From: Scatophagus argus
Taxonomy: Eukaryota > Chordata > Actinopteri > Scatophagidae
Direction of reading: 5' to 3'
Assembly: GCF_020382885.2 (NCBI RefSeq)
Contig: NC_058504.1
Location: forward strand, 22,247,545 to 22,311,544
Length of the DNA stretch: 64,000 nt
A model generated the notes under the pieces. The model worked only from the letters and a program-made list of their open reading frames with translations. It was not told the origin of the DNA and did no database searches. Position 1 is the first letter of the stretch. Each line of letters starts with the position of its first letter. A program made the position numbers and the translations under genes. Below are positions 11,909-23,664 of the stretch, piece by piece.

Positions 11909-12585
11909 TATGTTTCATGTTTCATAATTCTTGTTGTTACTCACAGCTGCTTCAAAATTGCCTGTTTGAGTGAGGACTGGTTTGGCTTCACACTGGGTAA
12001 TGCTGACCATTGAAGGGACTGACGTACAGTTTCAGAGTCCAGCTGAGTGAAACTGAAAATCGGAAGTTAAAATCAAAATAAACTTAGAAAATTAGGAAGC
12101 TCTCGAAGCCTGACCTTAGCCCAGCTTAGATGTACAATAAACTTATGTAAATTGTTATTCAATAATTATTGTTATTAATTATTGAAGTTCTTCCACCACA
12201 GCTTTTTTAAAAATAAATTGTGAATGAATGGCTAGTTAAGGACAGCACATATTCATTCTTGTATAGAAACTGGACTATTGTTGCATTTCCTTTGTGTTTA
12301 TACGTGCTTGGTAAAAAGAAGCCACGAGTTAGGTTAAAAATAAATTGGGAATAATAGCGCCATCAAGCGGCGAGACTGTAACGCTGCATCAACAAAAAGG
12401 CCGGAAATATCGTTCAGAGAAGTTACTCCTGAGCTTCCTGTCTGTTAATCCACTTGTTGAGGAGAAGGGGAGGACGAAGTGTCTGTAAACTGCTTCACTG
12501 GGAGTCGTACAATGACGGAAACGGACGGGTAAAAAGCAGCGGTTGTATAACAAAAGAAGAAAACAAAAGCCGGCGGTTGAGCGCC
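11909..12585. other. Intergenic region with arl9 promoter and 5' UTR
   Basis: About 680 bp. The first two thirds are AT-rich and featureless. From about 12360 the DNA becomes richer in CG (GCGCCATCAAGCGGCGAG), which probably marks the arl9 promoter. An in-frame codon upstream of the arl9 ATG is open from about 12454, but the encoded residues resemble no family and the annexin-like or GTPase folds do not begin there, so it is treated as 5' UTR. Confidence 0.45.
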
Positions 12586-15500
12586 ATGTTTGGTCTTAAA
12601 GATGCCGGTGTCCTCGGTGCTTCTATCGTTCTTGCGGGGGGAGTCGCGTATTTTCTCTGGAACTACGCGTCCTCCTCCGGAAAGAAGGAGCCTGAAACAC
12701 GGCCGGGACGAGACAAAATAAATGCCAAAGAGGAAGGAAAGGGAAAGAAGGAGAAGGAAAGAAATGAGGAGGCTGAAGAAACTGTTCTCGTCGCTGCTGC
12801 GCCTGTTGTTGCTGCTGCTGCTGCATCAGAGGTAAAACGTTAACTTTACCGGACACACCTTCCTGGAGACACTTTGTGCGCTTGTACTTCTAAAATAAGC
12901 GTAGAAGAAGAGAAACATTTCTTATATTACACCCAAAATAAACCAGAATAAACAGCATATATAAAAGATTTTTAGTTTGTCTTTGATTAAGGATGGTTTC
13001 CAAAGTTTATAAACAACCCCCTCAAGCAGATAAATGTTTTTATTTGTATGGTTAAAACATCAACAAGTTCGGGGAAGTTCTCTGGGGAAACGCTGTGGGA
13101 ATTCTGGGAAATGTAGGACCTCACTGAATAAAACGCTTAATGTGTACAGAAAGCTAAACAGCAACATTTTTTAATCTGTTAATCTTTTGAGTCACCTTTT
13201 CTTTCAGGCGAAAATGACAAATTACACAAATTAAAACTAATACAATTTTAAAATCGTTGAATCAAGAAAATAATCTTCAGACTAATCTGTAATGATGGAG
13301 AGAAACAGGCCCAAAGGCCGAACATTAACAACAGTATTCAAGCTCAAAACCAGGTCATCATACCGTGCCCCAAGATACATAATAGTTTTCTACTCAATAT
13401 GAAAATAGTTTCCACGGAAACATTTTCATTATTTATTGATCTGCAGTTTATAGTATTCTGGATAAACCGAGTTTTTAATCTTTCAAATGTTAAGCAACGT
13501 TGAAAAATAATCAAATATTGCTTATGGAATTGTAATGTTGATGTTTTTGGATTATGATTCAGTAGATTTGTTATTTATGTTTATATATTACATATTTAAG
13601 TTTTATGTATTTTAAAAATAAATCTTTTTATCTGCGAAGTTAGGCTGATATTGCTGAGTAGATATGACACAATAATCTTCATGGTGTCAGTACTGAAACT
13701 CATGTATGAGAAGCTTCCAACCCTGATCGGATGTATCCTGCTCTGTGCTCCAGTTCAGGCCTGTGGACTCAGCAGGGACACAGGTGCTGGTTCTGGGCCT
13801 GGATGGAGCCGGTAAGACCAGCCTGCTGCACTGCTTATCCACTGGCAGCTTGGAGCAGGACTTGCAGCCGACACAGGGTTTCTACGCTGTCTCCATCAAC
13901 AGAGAGGACCTGCACATCGAGTTCCTAGAAAGTGAGTCTGAACTCTCATTCCCCCACAAACAAAACGAAATAGTCAGATGTGCTTCAGGCCATTCATGAG
14001 TTTGTCTGTCTGTCTGTCAGTTGGAGGTGATGAGGAGCTGCGGCCGTACTGGCAGAGGTACATGTCCAAGGCTGTTATGCTGGTGTTTGTGGTTGACTCG
14101 TCCAACTCGCAGCTCTTCCCCCTCGCTAGCAGACATCTACACGAGCTGCTGGCCTCACACCCCCGCCTGCCTTTAATGGTTCTGGCTAATAAACAGGTGA
14201 GCGTGACAGAAAAGCACTCCAGTTTTCAACAAAAGCCTGCTGACAGGCCTCTTGTCCACAAAGAACCCTGCACAGTTTACGATTAGAGACGTTTAAAGCA
14301 GCTTCAGCTTGTGTTCAGGTGGGCTTTAAGGTAATGATTTAATTATCAGTTAATTATTTTCCTAAATAAATTATGTGTTTGGATTAAAAAGAAAAGTCTG
14401 AAAACATCGAAGCGTCCATTGCAACTTCTTGAAACGTCGTGTTTTCTCTCGTTGAAACTCCATAACCCAATTAAATTCAGCTTGTTATTCTCGAAAACCA
14501 GCAGGTGTTCACATTCAGAACCAGAACAGAAGATGAAGCCAGTAAATTTTTGACATTTTGTTTTAAAAAAAAAATCAATTTAACAATTTAATCAACTGTC
14601 AAAAGAGTTCAAAAATTTGTGTATCAGAGTTCAGATGGATGTCTGTTTGTATTCATATTCCTGTACTGTTCATTTTGGACAGATGAGAAAAAAAACACTC
14701 AAAGACATACTACTATCACATAACTGAACGCACTTGTAGCTCATGATCAAGAAGTTATGTCTGGTCTTCTACTTATAAGTATGTCTGATGTATTTTTGTA
14801 ATGAAGTGAGGGTTATGATTAAGATTTCCACCCTCATGTTTCCAGGACCTTCCAGGGGCCTGCAGCATCACCGACCTCCATGACGCCCTGTCCCTGTCTG
14901 AGGTCGGAGACCGCAGGTTATTCCTCATTGGCACCCACGTGAAGAAGGGAGAGGCAGAGCTCAGCTCGGGCATTCAAGACGCTCGAGATCTGATCATCCA
15001 GGTGGTTTGTGAGGGCAGATGAAACACACTGTGGTCTCCTTCTGTCACTCGCTTCATTCTGTGTTTTTGATCAGATTTGACAAGCTGATGTCATTTCACC
15101 AGGTCAGCTGGAAGTCTTTTATTTTTTTATGAGAAACTTTTTTTCTTGTTTTGGTTTAGTTTGGTGTAGTGGTTAGAAAACTCCTGTGTGTGAAAATCCA
15201 AATTTCTGCATTTCCTTGTTTTCAAGAGATGACCAGATCTTAATCTTTATGTAAACTGGGTGCCTACAGGACACTCTTAAAAACTCGTGAACTTCATTTG
15301 TATCTCCACCAAAGATTCATTTTCTTTTCATCCAACAGAGCCATAAATGCTTCATTTTACAAAGACTGTTACTGTGATGATGATGAAACACAAGCAAATG
15401 TTGAAGCCGTTCAGGTGCTGCATTCAGGTTTTAATGCAGATTGTCAGACCTTACAGAATCACTGTGGATTTATGTCAAGCTGTAGATTCGCTCAGGCCAT

Positions 15501-15742
15501 CTGTGGGGCTGCAGGGTGCAGCTTAATCACCAGCCATGAGCTAACAGTCTGTTAGCATCATCTAATTTTGGCTCATGATGTTCTTCATGTGTCATGATCC
15601 ACAGTTTTTTGTTTGTTTGTTTTTTTAGCTCAGTAAAGACCAAGAGCTGTACCAGGAAGGTTATTGTTTGTCTACTTTTTGTCCCAACCTTTCACATCAA
15701 AACACAAACCTTGAAGCGACTCTGCTGTTCTCTGCTCAGTGA
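12586..15742 (+). CDS. arl9: ADP-ribosylation factor-like GTPase 9, membrane-anchored
   Basis: Arf-family small GTPase of the poorly characterised ARL9/ARL10 group. Exons: 12586-12831, 13754-13931, 14021-14196, 14846-15001, with a possible fifth at 15629-15742 (289 aa in total). Residues about 5-25 are hydrophobic (GASIVLAGGVAYFLWNYAS) and look like a membrane anchor; there is no Gly2 for myristoylation. A Lys/Glu-rich linker and a poly-Ala tract follow. The P-loop is GLDGAGKTS, switch I is PTQGF, switch II is EIGGDEELRPYW where Arf has DVGGQ, and NKQD is split between exons 3 and 4. ITDLHDALSLSEVGDRR matches ARL9 closely, and human ARL9 also follows SRP72. If the last donor (CAG|gtggtt at 15002) is not used, the frame reads on to a stop at 15020-15022, giving 258 aa. 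The C-terminus is therefore uncertain; the rest is secure. Confidence 0.9.
12805..12824 (+). repeat. arl9: GTT/GCT triplet run inside arl9 exon 1
   Basis: In-frame GTT and GCT triplets encode the end of a Val/Ala-rich stretch between the membrane anchor and the GTPase domain. Pure triplet repeats like this often vary in length without breaking the frame. Confidence 0.75.
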
Positions 15743-15932
15743 TGGTACGTGATATTATTTGTGGTTATTAAAAATATCAGAATGTTTCAAACAGTGACCT
15801 CATCCTGCCATGAGGGGTCGCCATACTGGATTGTTGTAGCTTTAAGAAAAAGACTTGTTGGACAAGCTGTTAATATTCAGACTGATAAAAATAAAGCACA
15901 ATGTCAACGACACGCCTTAACCTTGCTGTCTA

Positions 15933-15938
15933 AATAAA
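15933..15938 (+). other. arl9: Poly(A) signal for arl9
   Basis: AATAAA 190 bp after the stop of the proposed fifth exon (CTAAATAAAGTG). It is the first canonical signal downstream and supports transcription reaching past 15742. Confidence 0.55.
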
Positions 15939-15942
15939 GTGT

Positions 15943-16748
15943 TGTTGAATGGCGTGGATTGAGTTGGATGATGAGGGCTGTAAACATGGCTGTGTAATGT
16001 TTGGATCACAGCTTTAAAAAACATTCTTGAATTCATGAGAAGTTCAAGTGTTTTGTCTTAAAAAGGGAATTTACTTCATCTTGACTCTAGACGTCCTTTG
16101 GATTAGCTTTATGTTTTAGCTGTTGAGAGCGACGTCTTCTCGCAGCCACTTGTCATTTTGTCTTAAGGCTGATCTGTTCGGTGTTTAATTCACTGTCTGT
16201 TAACTTTCTGGGTGAAAGTGAGATGTGTTGTTAAGTGCAAAAATGCCTTTATGTATACCATTTCTGAGGAATGTAAAGTTTCAAGGGTACAATTTTTTTT
16301 AAAAGCATTTCCACTTTATCCAATAACAAAACATGTCCCACATACAGTATTGTGTGAACACAATCTGCTGTCTTCTTGCACTTGAATAAATCATTTGATC
16401 GGTAAAACTTGTGCTTTCAGAGTCGATCTCATGACCTTCCACATTCAGTTTCTCCAGCCGTCAGTACAACCTGCAGCAGGGGTATAAAACTGATGATAGC
16501 AGCTTTACTCTGCCCTAAAGTCACTTTTACATCAGGAATCTGATCTGGACATGCAGCAGCAGCCTTCACTGCTGGCCTCCTTGTATCGCTTTCCTGCTGT
16601 GGAAATCTTGAGACAGCGAGATGGACGAGTGGAGACTGCTGACTCCAGTTTCAAGGAGTCCTCGAGTGTAGTTGCTAAGGACTCCTGGCTCCATAGCAAC
16701 AGCAGGAGATTATCGTGACACCATCAACACATCCAGCCTGCCGCTGAG
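15943..16748. other. arl9-thegl intergenic region
   Basis: About 800 bp with no recognised gene. An ATG at 16621 opens a short frame (MDEWRLLTPVSRSPRV) that stops after 16 codons. It could be a 5' leader or a missed first exon of thegl, but it does not splice cleanly into the next exon as read here. Confidence 0.4.
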
Positions 16749-19700
16749 ATGCTGTCAGAAAGACTAGGTAAACCTGTGTTATATGCAGCACAGCCTTTAA
16801 AAACATGCAGTCTGCTGTTCTGACTCATTTGTGTTGACGATTCTTGCAGGGATTCAGTCACGATTTGGTCCATCAGAAAGGTAACTGACAACAGTTTTAC
16901 ACATTTCTTACTTTTACAGATACAGTGACTTTGAACAGAAGGTCTGCCAGTTTCAGATAAGATTAAGATTATGACTACTTTTAAATTTGCTTCTGTGTCT
17001 GTATTATAACTATCCTTTCTATGGATGGTATAGTTAATGAAATGAATGAACAAACCTTTAAATCTACCTACAATATATTTAAATAACATCTAGAGAAAGT
17101 TGGTTGCAGTGTGTAGCTTTTAATGTCATCCCCCTAATTTCTTATACTTTAATCACTTTACCATTTTTGGATACTTAATGTGTATAAGCAGCATATAAAC
17201 GTTTAATATATGGTTTCTAACTTGCTTTTTGATGTGGTCTGTACAGTATTTAAACATGATGAACAACACGAAAGTGTAACAGATAAACTATTATTAGTAT
17301 TATACTTTATAGTTGAATTTATTTATACCAGTTACATGTTCTCGTTCTGCTTAGGAATGATATTTGAGGGGTGTTTAAGTGTTACCTTTATTTATTTATT
17401 TATTTTGTATTGTTGTGTCCATGGATCACTTTGAGGGATCACCATGGAATAAAGAAAAGTCTGTTATCTTCTCTGTCAGGCAGTCAGTCCTCTTTTATGT
17501 TAACTCTAAGACTAACTTTGACGGTTGCTTCTTTGAGTTTGATCAGAAGCCACACTAAGGTTTAGAATTTGAAGCCAGCTTTCTGACTGAACACTAAGAT
17601 CAGTTTTTGGAAGTCAGGACTCCACCAAAAAAGAAGAAAACCCTCAGCAGAGCTGGGAAACCCGCTGACTGATTGCATGACCGCCCCAGGGCCCAAACTC
17701 TCTGAGTTACACTCGTATTTAATGATGATGATTTATGCTTGTTGGGGACGGGAGTGTTTGTTATGATTTGTTTTTGGCAGAATCATGGAGCTGGCGCAAC
17801 ACAAAACCTCAAAAACTGACTGGGCCACAACTCCTTGGTGAGCAGCTGAGTCATCCTAAACCTTTCTCCCTGATTACAGTTCTTCCTTCTACATGAAAAC
17901 ACAAACACAACTACAGTGATGCCGTTAGAGGTATCACAGTGGCTTCTGCTCCTACATGTTTTATCTCCACAGTTCTGTTGCAGCTCTTACATCACATGAA
18001 ATTGGAAGTCTATTCATTGATCTTGTGTGAAATTGACTCCCAAGAATTCAGGAGCGTCTGCGGTCAGTGTTTCCTTTCTCCAAACGACATAGTTAAAGAC
18101 AGATGTCTGGCACGCTTTGAACGAGTGGTTTAAAGGGCCAAACAATGGGGGAAATGATTTGATTGGAAGTATCTTCCCTTCATTTGGCAGTCAGAAAATA
18201 TTTATTCTGCTTCTACAGCAGCACACTCATCCTTTACAGTTCCTTATTTTCATCTTTTCATCGATCAGTGAGAAGCTGAGCTGGGGAAACCAGGAGCCAA
18301 TATGGGCCGTGTCCGCTTCAGCGCTCGGAGCCGTTCCAAGCGCAAGAATCCAATACCTCGCCAGGCACAAAAGAGACTTCTCAGCAAGGGAGGACCACCG
18401 GAGGTAACTGCAGCCCTGACATTATTGATGACTCTATCAAAAAGGCAGAGGAAGAGGACTGTACACAAGCTCTTTATGTTAAGATGCATTGCGGAGCTGC
18501 AGGGTAACGACTCAGAGTCAGTTCAGGAAAGTGATGTTCAGGACTGCTGCCAGCTGCATCCCCATCACAGTTGATCACCTCAGGGGCTTTTATTTTGATA
18601 TTGTTTGCTGTTTCCCTGCCTCAGCTGTCACATTAAAAGCCCGGTAACATGCAGTGAAATTCAATCAGAAGCCCACACAGGAAGTGCACCTCCCAGAACA
18701 ATCAGCTGTTTACTGTAAGTGAAGATGACAGAAATGACCTGCGGGTTTGAAGCAGGATGTTCATCACAGTATGAACAAGACACAGCGGATTTCTGCTGCT
18801 GAGTACATACAGTGTGTATGTAGACGTTTTTGCTAAATGTAGTCTGAGGCCTGATAATTACGCTCATGTTCCACATCTAATCACATTATGCTGCAGTCAA
18901 GAAGTCCATTTTGTTAATTTCTAATCTGATTATGTAACAGACAAAATCACATGTCACAAGTTGATGTAATACCTCAGTTTAAATACAGTGTCGATAATTT
19001 CCATCACTGATTAATCTGCAGGATATTTGCTGGGTTAGTCAATAATTCTTTTGTCTATAAAGTCTAGTCTTCACATTGGGTTTTTTTTGTCCCCAATCAA
19101 CAGTGAAAAACCAAAAGATGCTCAATTTTCAGTGAATCGAGTAAAGGATAAAAATTCTCCCAGCTGAGAAGCAGACCCAGGGAACGTTCGGCATTTCCCT
19201 TCAAAAAAGATCACTTCAGTAATAACAGACGACCATTAAAATTTGCGCAGACTCATTTTCTCAATCTTTATATCAATAAAAAACAAATTCTTGCTTGCCT
19301 CTGTTGTACATCACTTTAATGTCCATTTGCGGCTCTCAACCTGTTGGATCCTGCTGAAGACACGAATCTTAAATGGATCTCAAATCTTCACTTACACTTT
19401 AAAAACGACTCAATGATTTCCTGAAACTGCTGCACCAATACACTTTCAAACAAACATAATTCACAAAGTGTATCTCCAGACAGACAATCAGACTATTTCC
19501 AGTGGGACTGAGCCAAAATAAACCAGTATCATTTTGATCTTTTTTTAATCTCTGATAAATATAGAATATCTCCATTCAGAAGTGATTTTGCAGAGATTCC
19601 TTAAATGCATCAGAACATTGAGGTGAAATGAAATGATCAGCAGGGAACATTTGGTTCTGTGTCATCCCTCTGTCTCCAAGTTTTTAACAAATAAGTTTAA

Positions 19701-21813
19701 ATGTTTTCCACTCTGTCATCAGCTACGCGCTGACACTTATCCATTGTTCCGTCCCCTCCCGTCCCCTCCTCCTTCTGGCTCAGGACATTCTTTTGTCTGC
19801 ACAGCATATAATGGATGTGGTAATAGCTTCCATTTTCCTTCAGGAAGAAGGAGGAGGAGGAGGAGGCGAGCTTCTTCAGGAAGACCCAGCGTCCTTCCTT
19901 CAGGGTGTCCCAGTACGAGCACATTGTCCGCCTGTCAACTCCAAAAAGCAGGAGCCGCGGCTCCCAGGAAGCAGGGTAAAAGCCATGAGTCGGCGAGCCT
20001 TCTCTGGTTTAAGGCTCACTGGAACAGACGCATAAGGGCTGGATGTGGTGAATCAGTTTCAGATAAATAGATTAAATATGGAGATAGACATGTGGATAAA
20101 TACTGAAATGGATTCAATCTCGTCATAACCTTTTTTTACCTTTTGATTGCGATTTTTGTTGATTCTTCAGCAGAACAGCCTGAACTGCTCAAAACTAATT
20201 TCTTATCTTGGTTGTTGTTGTTTTTTTTTTTTGTTTATCAAGCAGAAATGTTAAACATTGTTTTGCTTCATCATCTACCTTTCTATACGACTTTATATGA
20301 TTGTAAACTGAAGATATTTAATATTTTTGGATTTCTGTTAATCAGACAAAAACAAAAGTAGGCTAAACGCTGAATCAGTTCATAAATAGCATTTGCAGCC
20401 CTTACTGTAACTTAAAGAAAGTGTTCAGTCAGTCATAGCTGTACAACTGTAAAGGTTTTATTTTTGTATTTCAATTATTATCTCTTCTCCACCCTCACAT
20501 TCACACATTCACCACATCAAATTCATCATCCCTGCTTTAATATGAAAGAATGTGTACCGTATGTCCAGCATCACCACGACAAACTCTTTGAGGTGTCTGT
20601 TTTAAATATCATTTCCACATCCAGCAGACCTTCACATCGCTGAGTTTTGGCAGATTTGTGACAAAAACTCTCGAATCTTATTCTCCCTCAGGGGTCCAAA
20701 CCACAGTCTAGAACTTAATCGCAGCAGAACGTATCAAATCATATGGTTAAATATGGACAGGCCAAGCAGAGGCGCGGGTCCAACACTAACGTCTCCGTGC
20801 TGCATGAGGAAGCCAATGTTTGGACATCTGTTATTTCAGTGTCAGACTGTGGGAGAGCAAGGAGCAGAGACAATAGAGCTTATTGTCCAAAGTTCAGGAC
20901 TCCTGGGACGCTTGCAGACAGCCGCGGAAGTCTTTTTATAAATCCTGAACGCAACAGCAGAACGTGTTGTCAGGCACGAAACAGATTTATGCTGGGTCTG
21001 CCGCAGTCAGTACGCAAAAAGAATATTTGTTTTGGGGATTTAAATAGTAGATGTTCCATTAATTGCTGTTTTAATAGCCTGCACAAAACACAATAACCAT
21101 CAGCTGACCACCAATCACCATCTCCAAAAAAACACCACAAAATAAACGTGGCAGCACAAGCAGTTTGGCAGAGTGGCAGTGTATAGTAGTGTATTTGAAG
21201 GTCTTTCTGCTGGTTTTCTGCAGGGCTCCTCACACACCGCAGTGTGAGAAACACTGCCCTGTTTGGCACGTGGATCCCAAAGCCAAAGCTGCTGTGCTCA
21301 CACTGCGACTGCTCCAGCTCTCAAGCCCCAAACCGAACCATCCACACTTCCAGAGCAACAGAGAGGTACCATCCTAAAGCACATAAAGAGAAAACACGGG
21401 CAATGCTGAGCGATGATGTCGGCTGACAAGATGCATCAGCCGTTGCGCTGATTGAAGGTCCAGTGTGTAGGATTTAGGGGGTATATACTGGCAGACATGG
21501 GAAAACTCAATCACAAGAATGAATGTTGGCAATGTTTGTTTCTGCAAACCACCAACATGTTATAATATGACACATTGTGCAAATCTTAATGCTGCAAATT
21601 CAATTCAATTTATTTATATAATGCCAATTCACAACAAAAGTTATCTCATGATACTTTCCAATTAGAGCATGTCAACACCAATAGAGAGAACCCAACATTC
21701 CCCCTTGAGCAAGCACTTGGCGACAGTGGCGAGAAAAGCTGCCTTTTAGAAGGCAGAAACCTCGGAGCAGACCCTGGCTCAAGATGGGCGGCCATCTGCC
21801 TTGACCGGTTGGG

Positions 21814-21858
<45 letters not shown>

Positions 21859-23589
21859 GGAATTAGAGATGGGGGGGTGGGGACACACAAACAGAGATGC
21901 GTAACGACAGCAGTAATACCAGAAGTATTGGAACTGTAGATAATGATAATGTTTAAGTATACAGAAGGTACTATGGTGATTATGATAACAATAGTATTAA
22001 CAATAATGGTAGTAGCTGTAATCATAGTAGTAATAGAATTAAAACAGATTATGACTAAACAGTAGTAATCACAGCAGGTTTCAGGCAGGACCTCATCAGG
22101 AGGTCCAACCATGATCCATGGCAACCTGCTAGACGAGAAAGCACAAGGACTCCAGGGAAGAACTTGAGTTAGTGATATCCATTAATGGGACATAAATGTG
22201 TGCAGAAGGAGAGGGAGAGGAAGAAAGAGCTCAGTGCATCATGGGAGGACCCCCGGCAGTCTAAGTCTATAGCAGCATAACTAGGGGCCGGCCTAGGCCA
22301 GCCCTAACTATAAGCTTTATCAAAAAGGAAAGTTCTAAGACTACTCTTAAACGTAGAGAAGGTGTCCGCCTCCCGGGCCGAAACTGGAAGGTGGCTTTAT
22401 AAATTGAACAAATCCTTGGTTTGCAGAAACTTGTAAAGCCAACATTTTATTCTGGCAACTGGACAGAAATGGAGTATAATGTCCATAATTATGTGTTCAT
22501 TAGTGTACGGCTATCTGAAACTAATGATTGTGTTTCGATACCTTCAGATAGGCCATTCATATCTACAGAGCAAGCAGGTCCTCTGGTGGAGTCTGCCATG
22601 TTTCTAGAGGAGTCCAAAAAGGACAAGCCAAACACCAAGACAATCTGCAACCACACCACTAGATGGCCCTAAATCCTCCATACAGGACAGTGATGACTGT
22701 CTTGTTATAGTTTTGAATTTACATAATTTTTACATTAATTATTTGTATATGCTTTTAGTCATATGTGTCAGGAGTGAGGAGTATTAGAGATGGGATTGTA
22801 GTAGTTCTCTGAAGACTGTGCTAGCTGTCAAACAAATCTCGACATTCCTCAACTGATGGATGAGGTCACCTTGCTAGATGATCAGGGTCTAAGGATGGAG
22901 GCATTACACAAACATGTATGAAGTCTGACTTTGTTTCACAGAGCGCTGAATCAATTGCTTCATCCAAGACGGGTCAAATCTCTCAGAGACTCGTCCAGCT
23001 GTCACTGCCCAGGCTGAAGAAGAACGACGTCTGCTGTAAGCTCGGGCGCCCAGAGGAACCAATCTGGACTGTGAGATCATCTACTGAAACATCCTTTCAT
23101 TGATTATTGGTGCAGCTGAAATCTCTCAGTGAGACAGATTTCAGTTAAATGAAACTGCACTCAAAAGTCACTAATTCTTCTACTTGTGGAGAATTTTCTC
23201 TTTTGTGGAGTTGTTTTCATACGAGTTCCATCAGTTAAACATCCACTTTCACAACCAGTTCCAAGGTTTTTATTGGCCTTGTGTCCTTGTGATCTGGCAT
23301 TTGTGTCTGGCTCTTAGTTTAATCAGTGAAACTCTTAATGACAGACAGAAACCTGGGTAATGAAGATATGTTTTCAGCATTACTGGATGGACTAAGAGGA
23401 GAGGTCCTTGAGTTTGAGGGAATTTGACTTGGTGTGGGAACCCTGTTATGTATTAAATGTCTGAATCTCTAAAAACAGGTTTCGAAGGCAGCGAGGAGAG
23501 CCACAGCAAACGCTCATGTTGAAATGCTGGCGGCACCAAAACAGCTTTCCAAGGACTACATCCCTCCTCGAGGACAAGAGTGGAGCTGA
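16749..23589 (+). CDS. thegl: Theg-like protein with THEG repeats (model probably incomplete)
   Basis: THEG-family proteins are expressed in spermatids in mammals; their molecular role is unclear. Six exons join in phase: 16749-16767, 16850-16880, 17781-17837, 18269-18403, 22944-23070, 23479-23589 (480 nt, 159 aa). THEG-type repeats are visible: RIMELAQHK, then EPIWAVSASALGAVPSARIQ and YLARHKRDF, then QRLVQLSLPR, then EEPIWT|VSKAARRATANAHV and EMLAAPKQLSK. The frame ends at PPRGQEWS. Exon 5 keeps frame only if the acceptor is the second AG of CAGAG (exon starting 22944). Human THEGL is about three times longer, so upstream exons or repeats are missed or lost. The position between arl9 and hopx equals that of human THEGL, which is the best support for the name. 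The start codon is tentative. Confidence 0.72.
19000..19190. repeat. Degenerate interspersed repeat, ATTAATC type
   Basis: Inside the 4.5-kb thegl intron. The order ATTAATCTGC, GTCTATAAAGT, CCCAATCAACAGTGAAAAACC resembles a common fish dispersed repeat, and a related stretch lies at 48755-48990. The family cannot be named by eye. Confidence 0.35.
21599..22400 (-). mobile_element. LINE 3'-end fragment, L2/CR1-like, nested in a MITE
   Basis: Read on the minus strand this matches the 3' part of the LINE at 41640-42250: the end of the reverse transcriptase frame (VREADTF-type residues), then the segment with GCCTAGGCCGGCCCCTAGTT, the GCACTGAGCTC stretch, and the tail ending in TTTATATAAATAAATTG. 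The two copies agree over most of their length. It carries an internal (CT)n tract. No full coding region remains, as expected for a 5'-truncated retrotransposed copy. Confidence 0.85.
21817..21859. repeat. (GA)n microsatellite
   Basis: A near-perfect GA run with one interruption, within the LINE 3' fragment. Confidence 0.9.
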
Positions 23590-23609
23590 CCTGAGCGTCA
23601 TTCATGAGG

Positions 23610-23629
23610 TCCTGCTCCTCTTGCTCCTC

Positions 23630-23663
<34 letters not shown>

Positions 23664-23664
23664 G
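23610..23664 (+). repeat. CTC/CTG triplet repeat in the thegl 3' UTR
   Basis: CTC-rich triplets pass into about ten CTG units roughly 20 to 75 bp after the thegl stop codon. The tract would be transcribed in the 3' UTR as CUG repeats. Confidence 0.85.

Larger units (their letters stand above)
21457..22688. mobile_element. Non-autonomous DNA element (MITE-like) split by a LINE fragment
   Basis: The left end reads GGTCCAGTGTGTAGGATTTAGG and the right end is its approximate inverse complement (CCTAAATCCTCCATACAGGAC), so terminal inverted repeats are visible. The body includes the right-hand stretch with GGAGTCTGCCATGTTTCTAG and ACCACTAGATGGCCCTAAAT, sequences familiar from abundant percomorph repeats. 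No transposase frame is present. The interior from about 21599 to 22400 is a LINE 3' end in the opposite orientation, so the element proper is only about 430 bp. Confidence 0.75.

Noticed and set aside
12454-12585. In-frame extension upstream of the arl9 ATG
   Set aside because: The extra residues lack family resemblance, and the hydrophobic anchor begins right after the ATG at 12586, as expected for the N-terminus.
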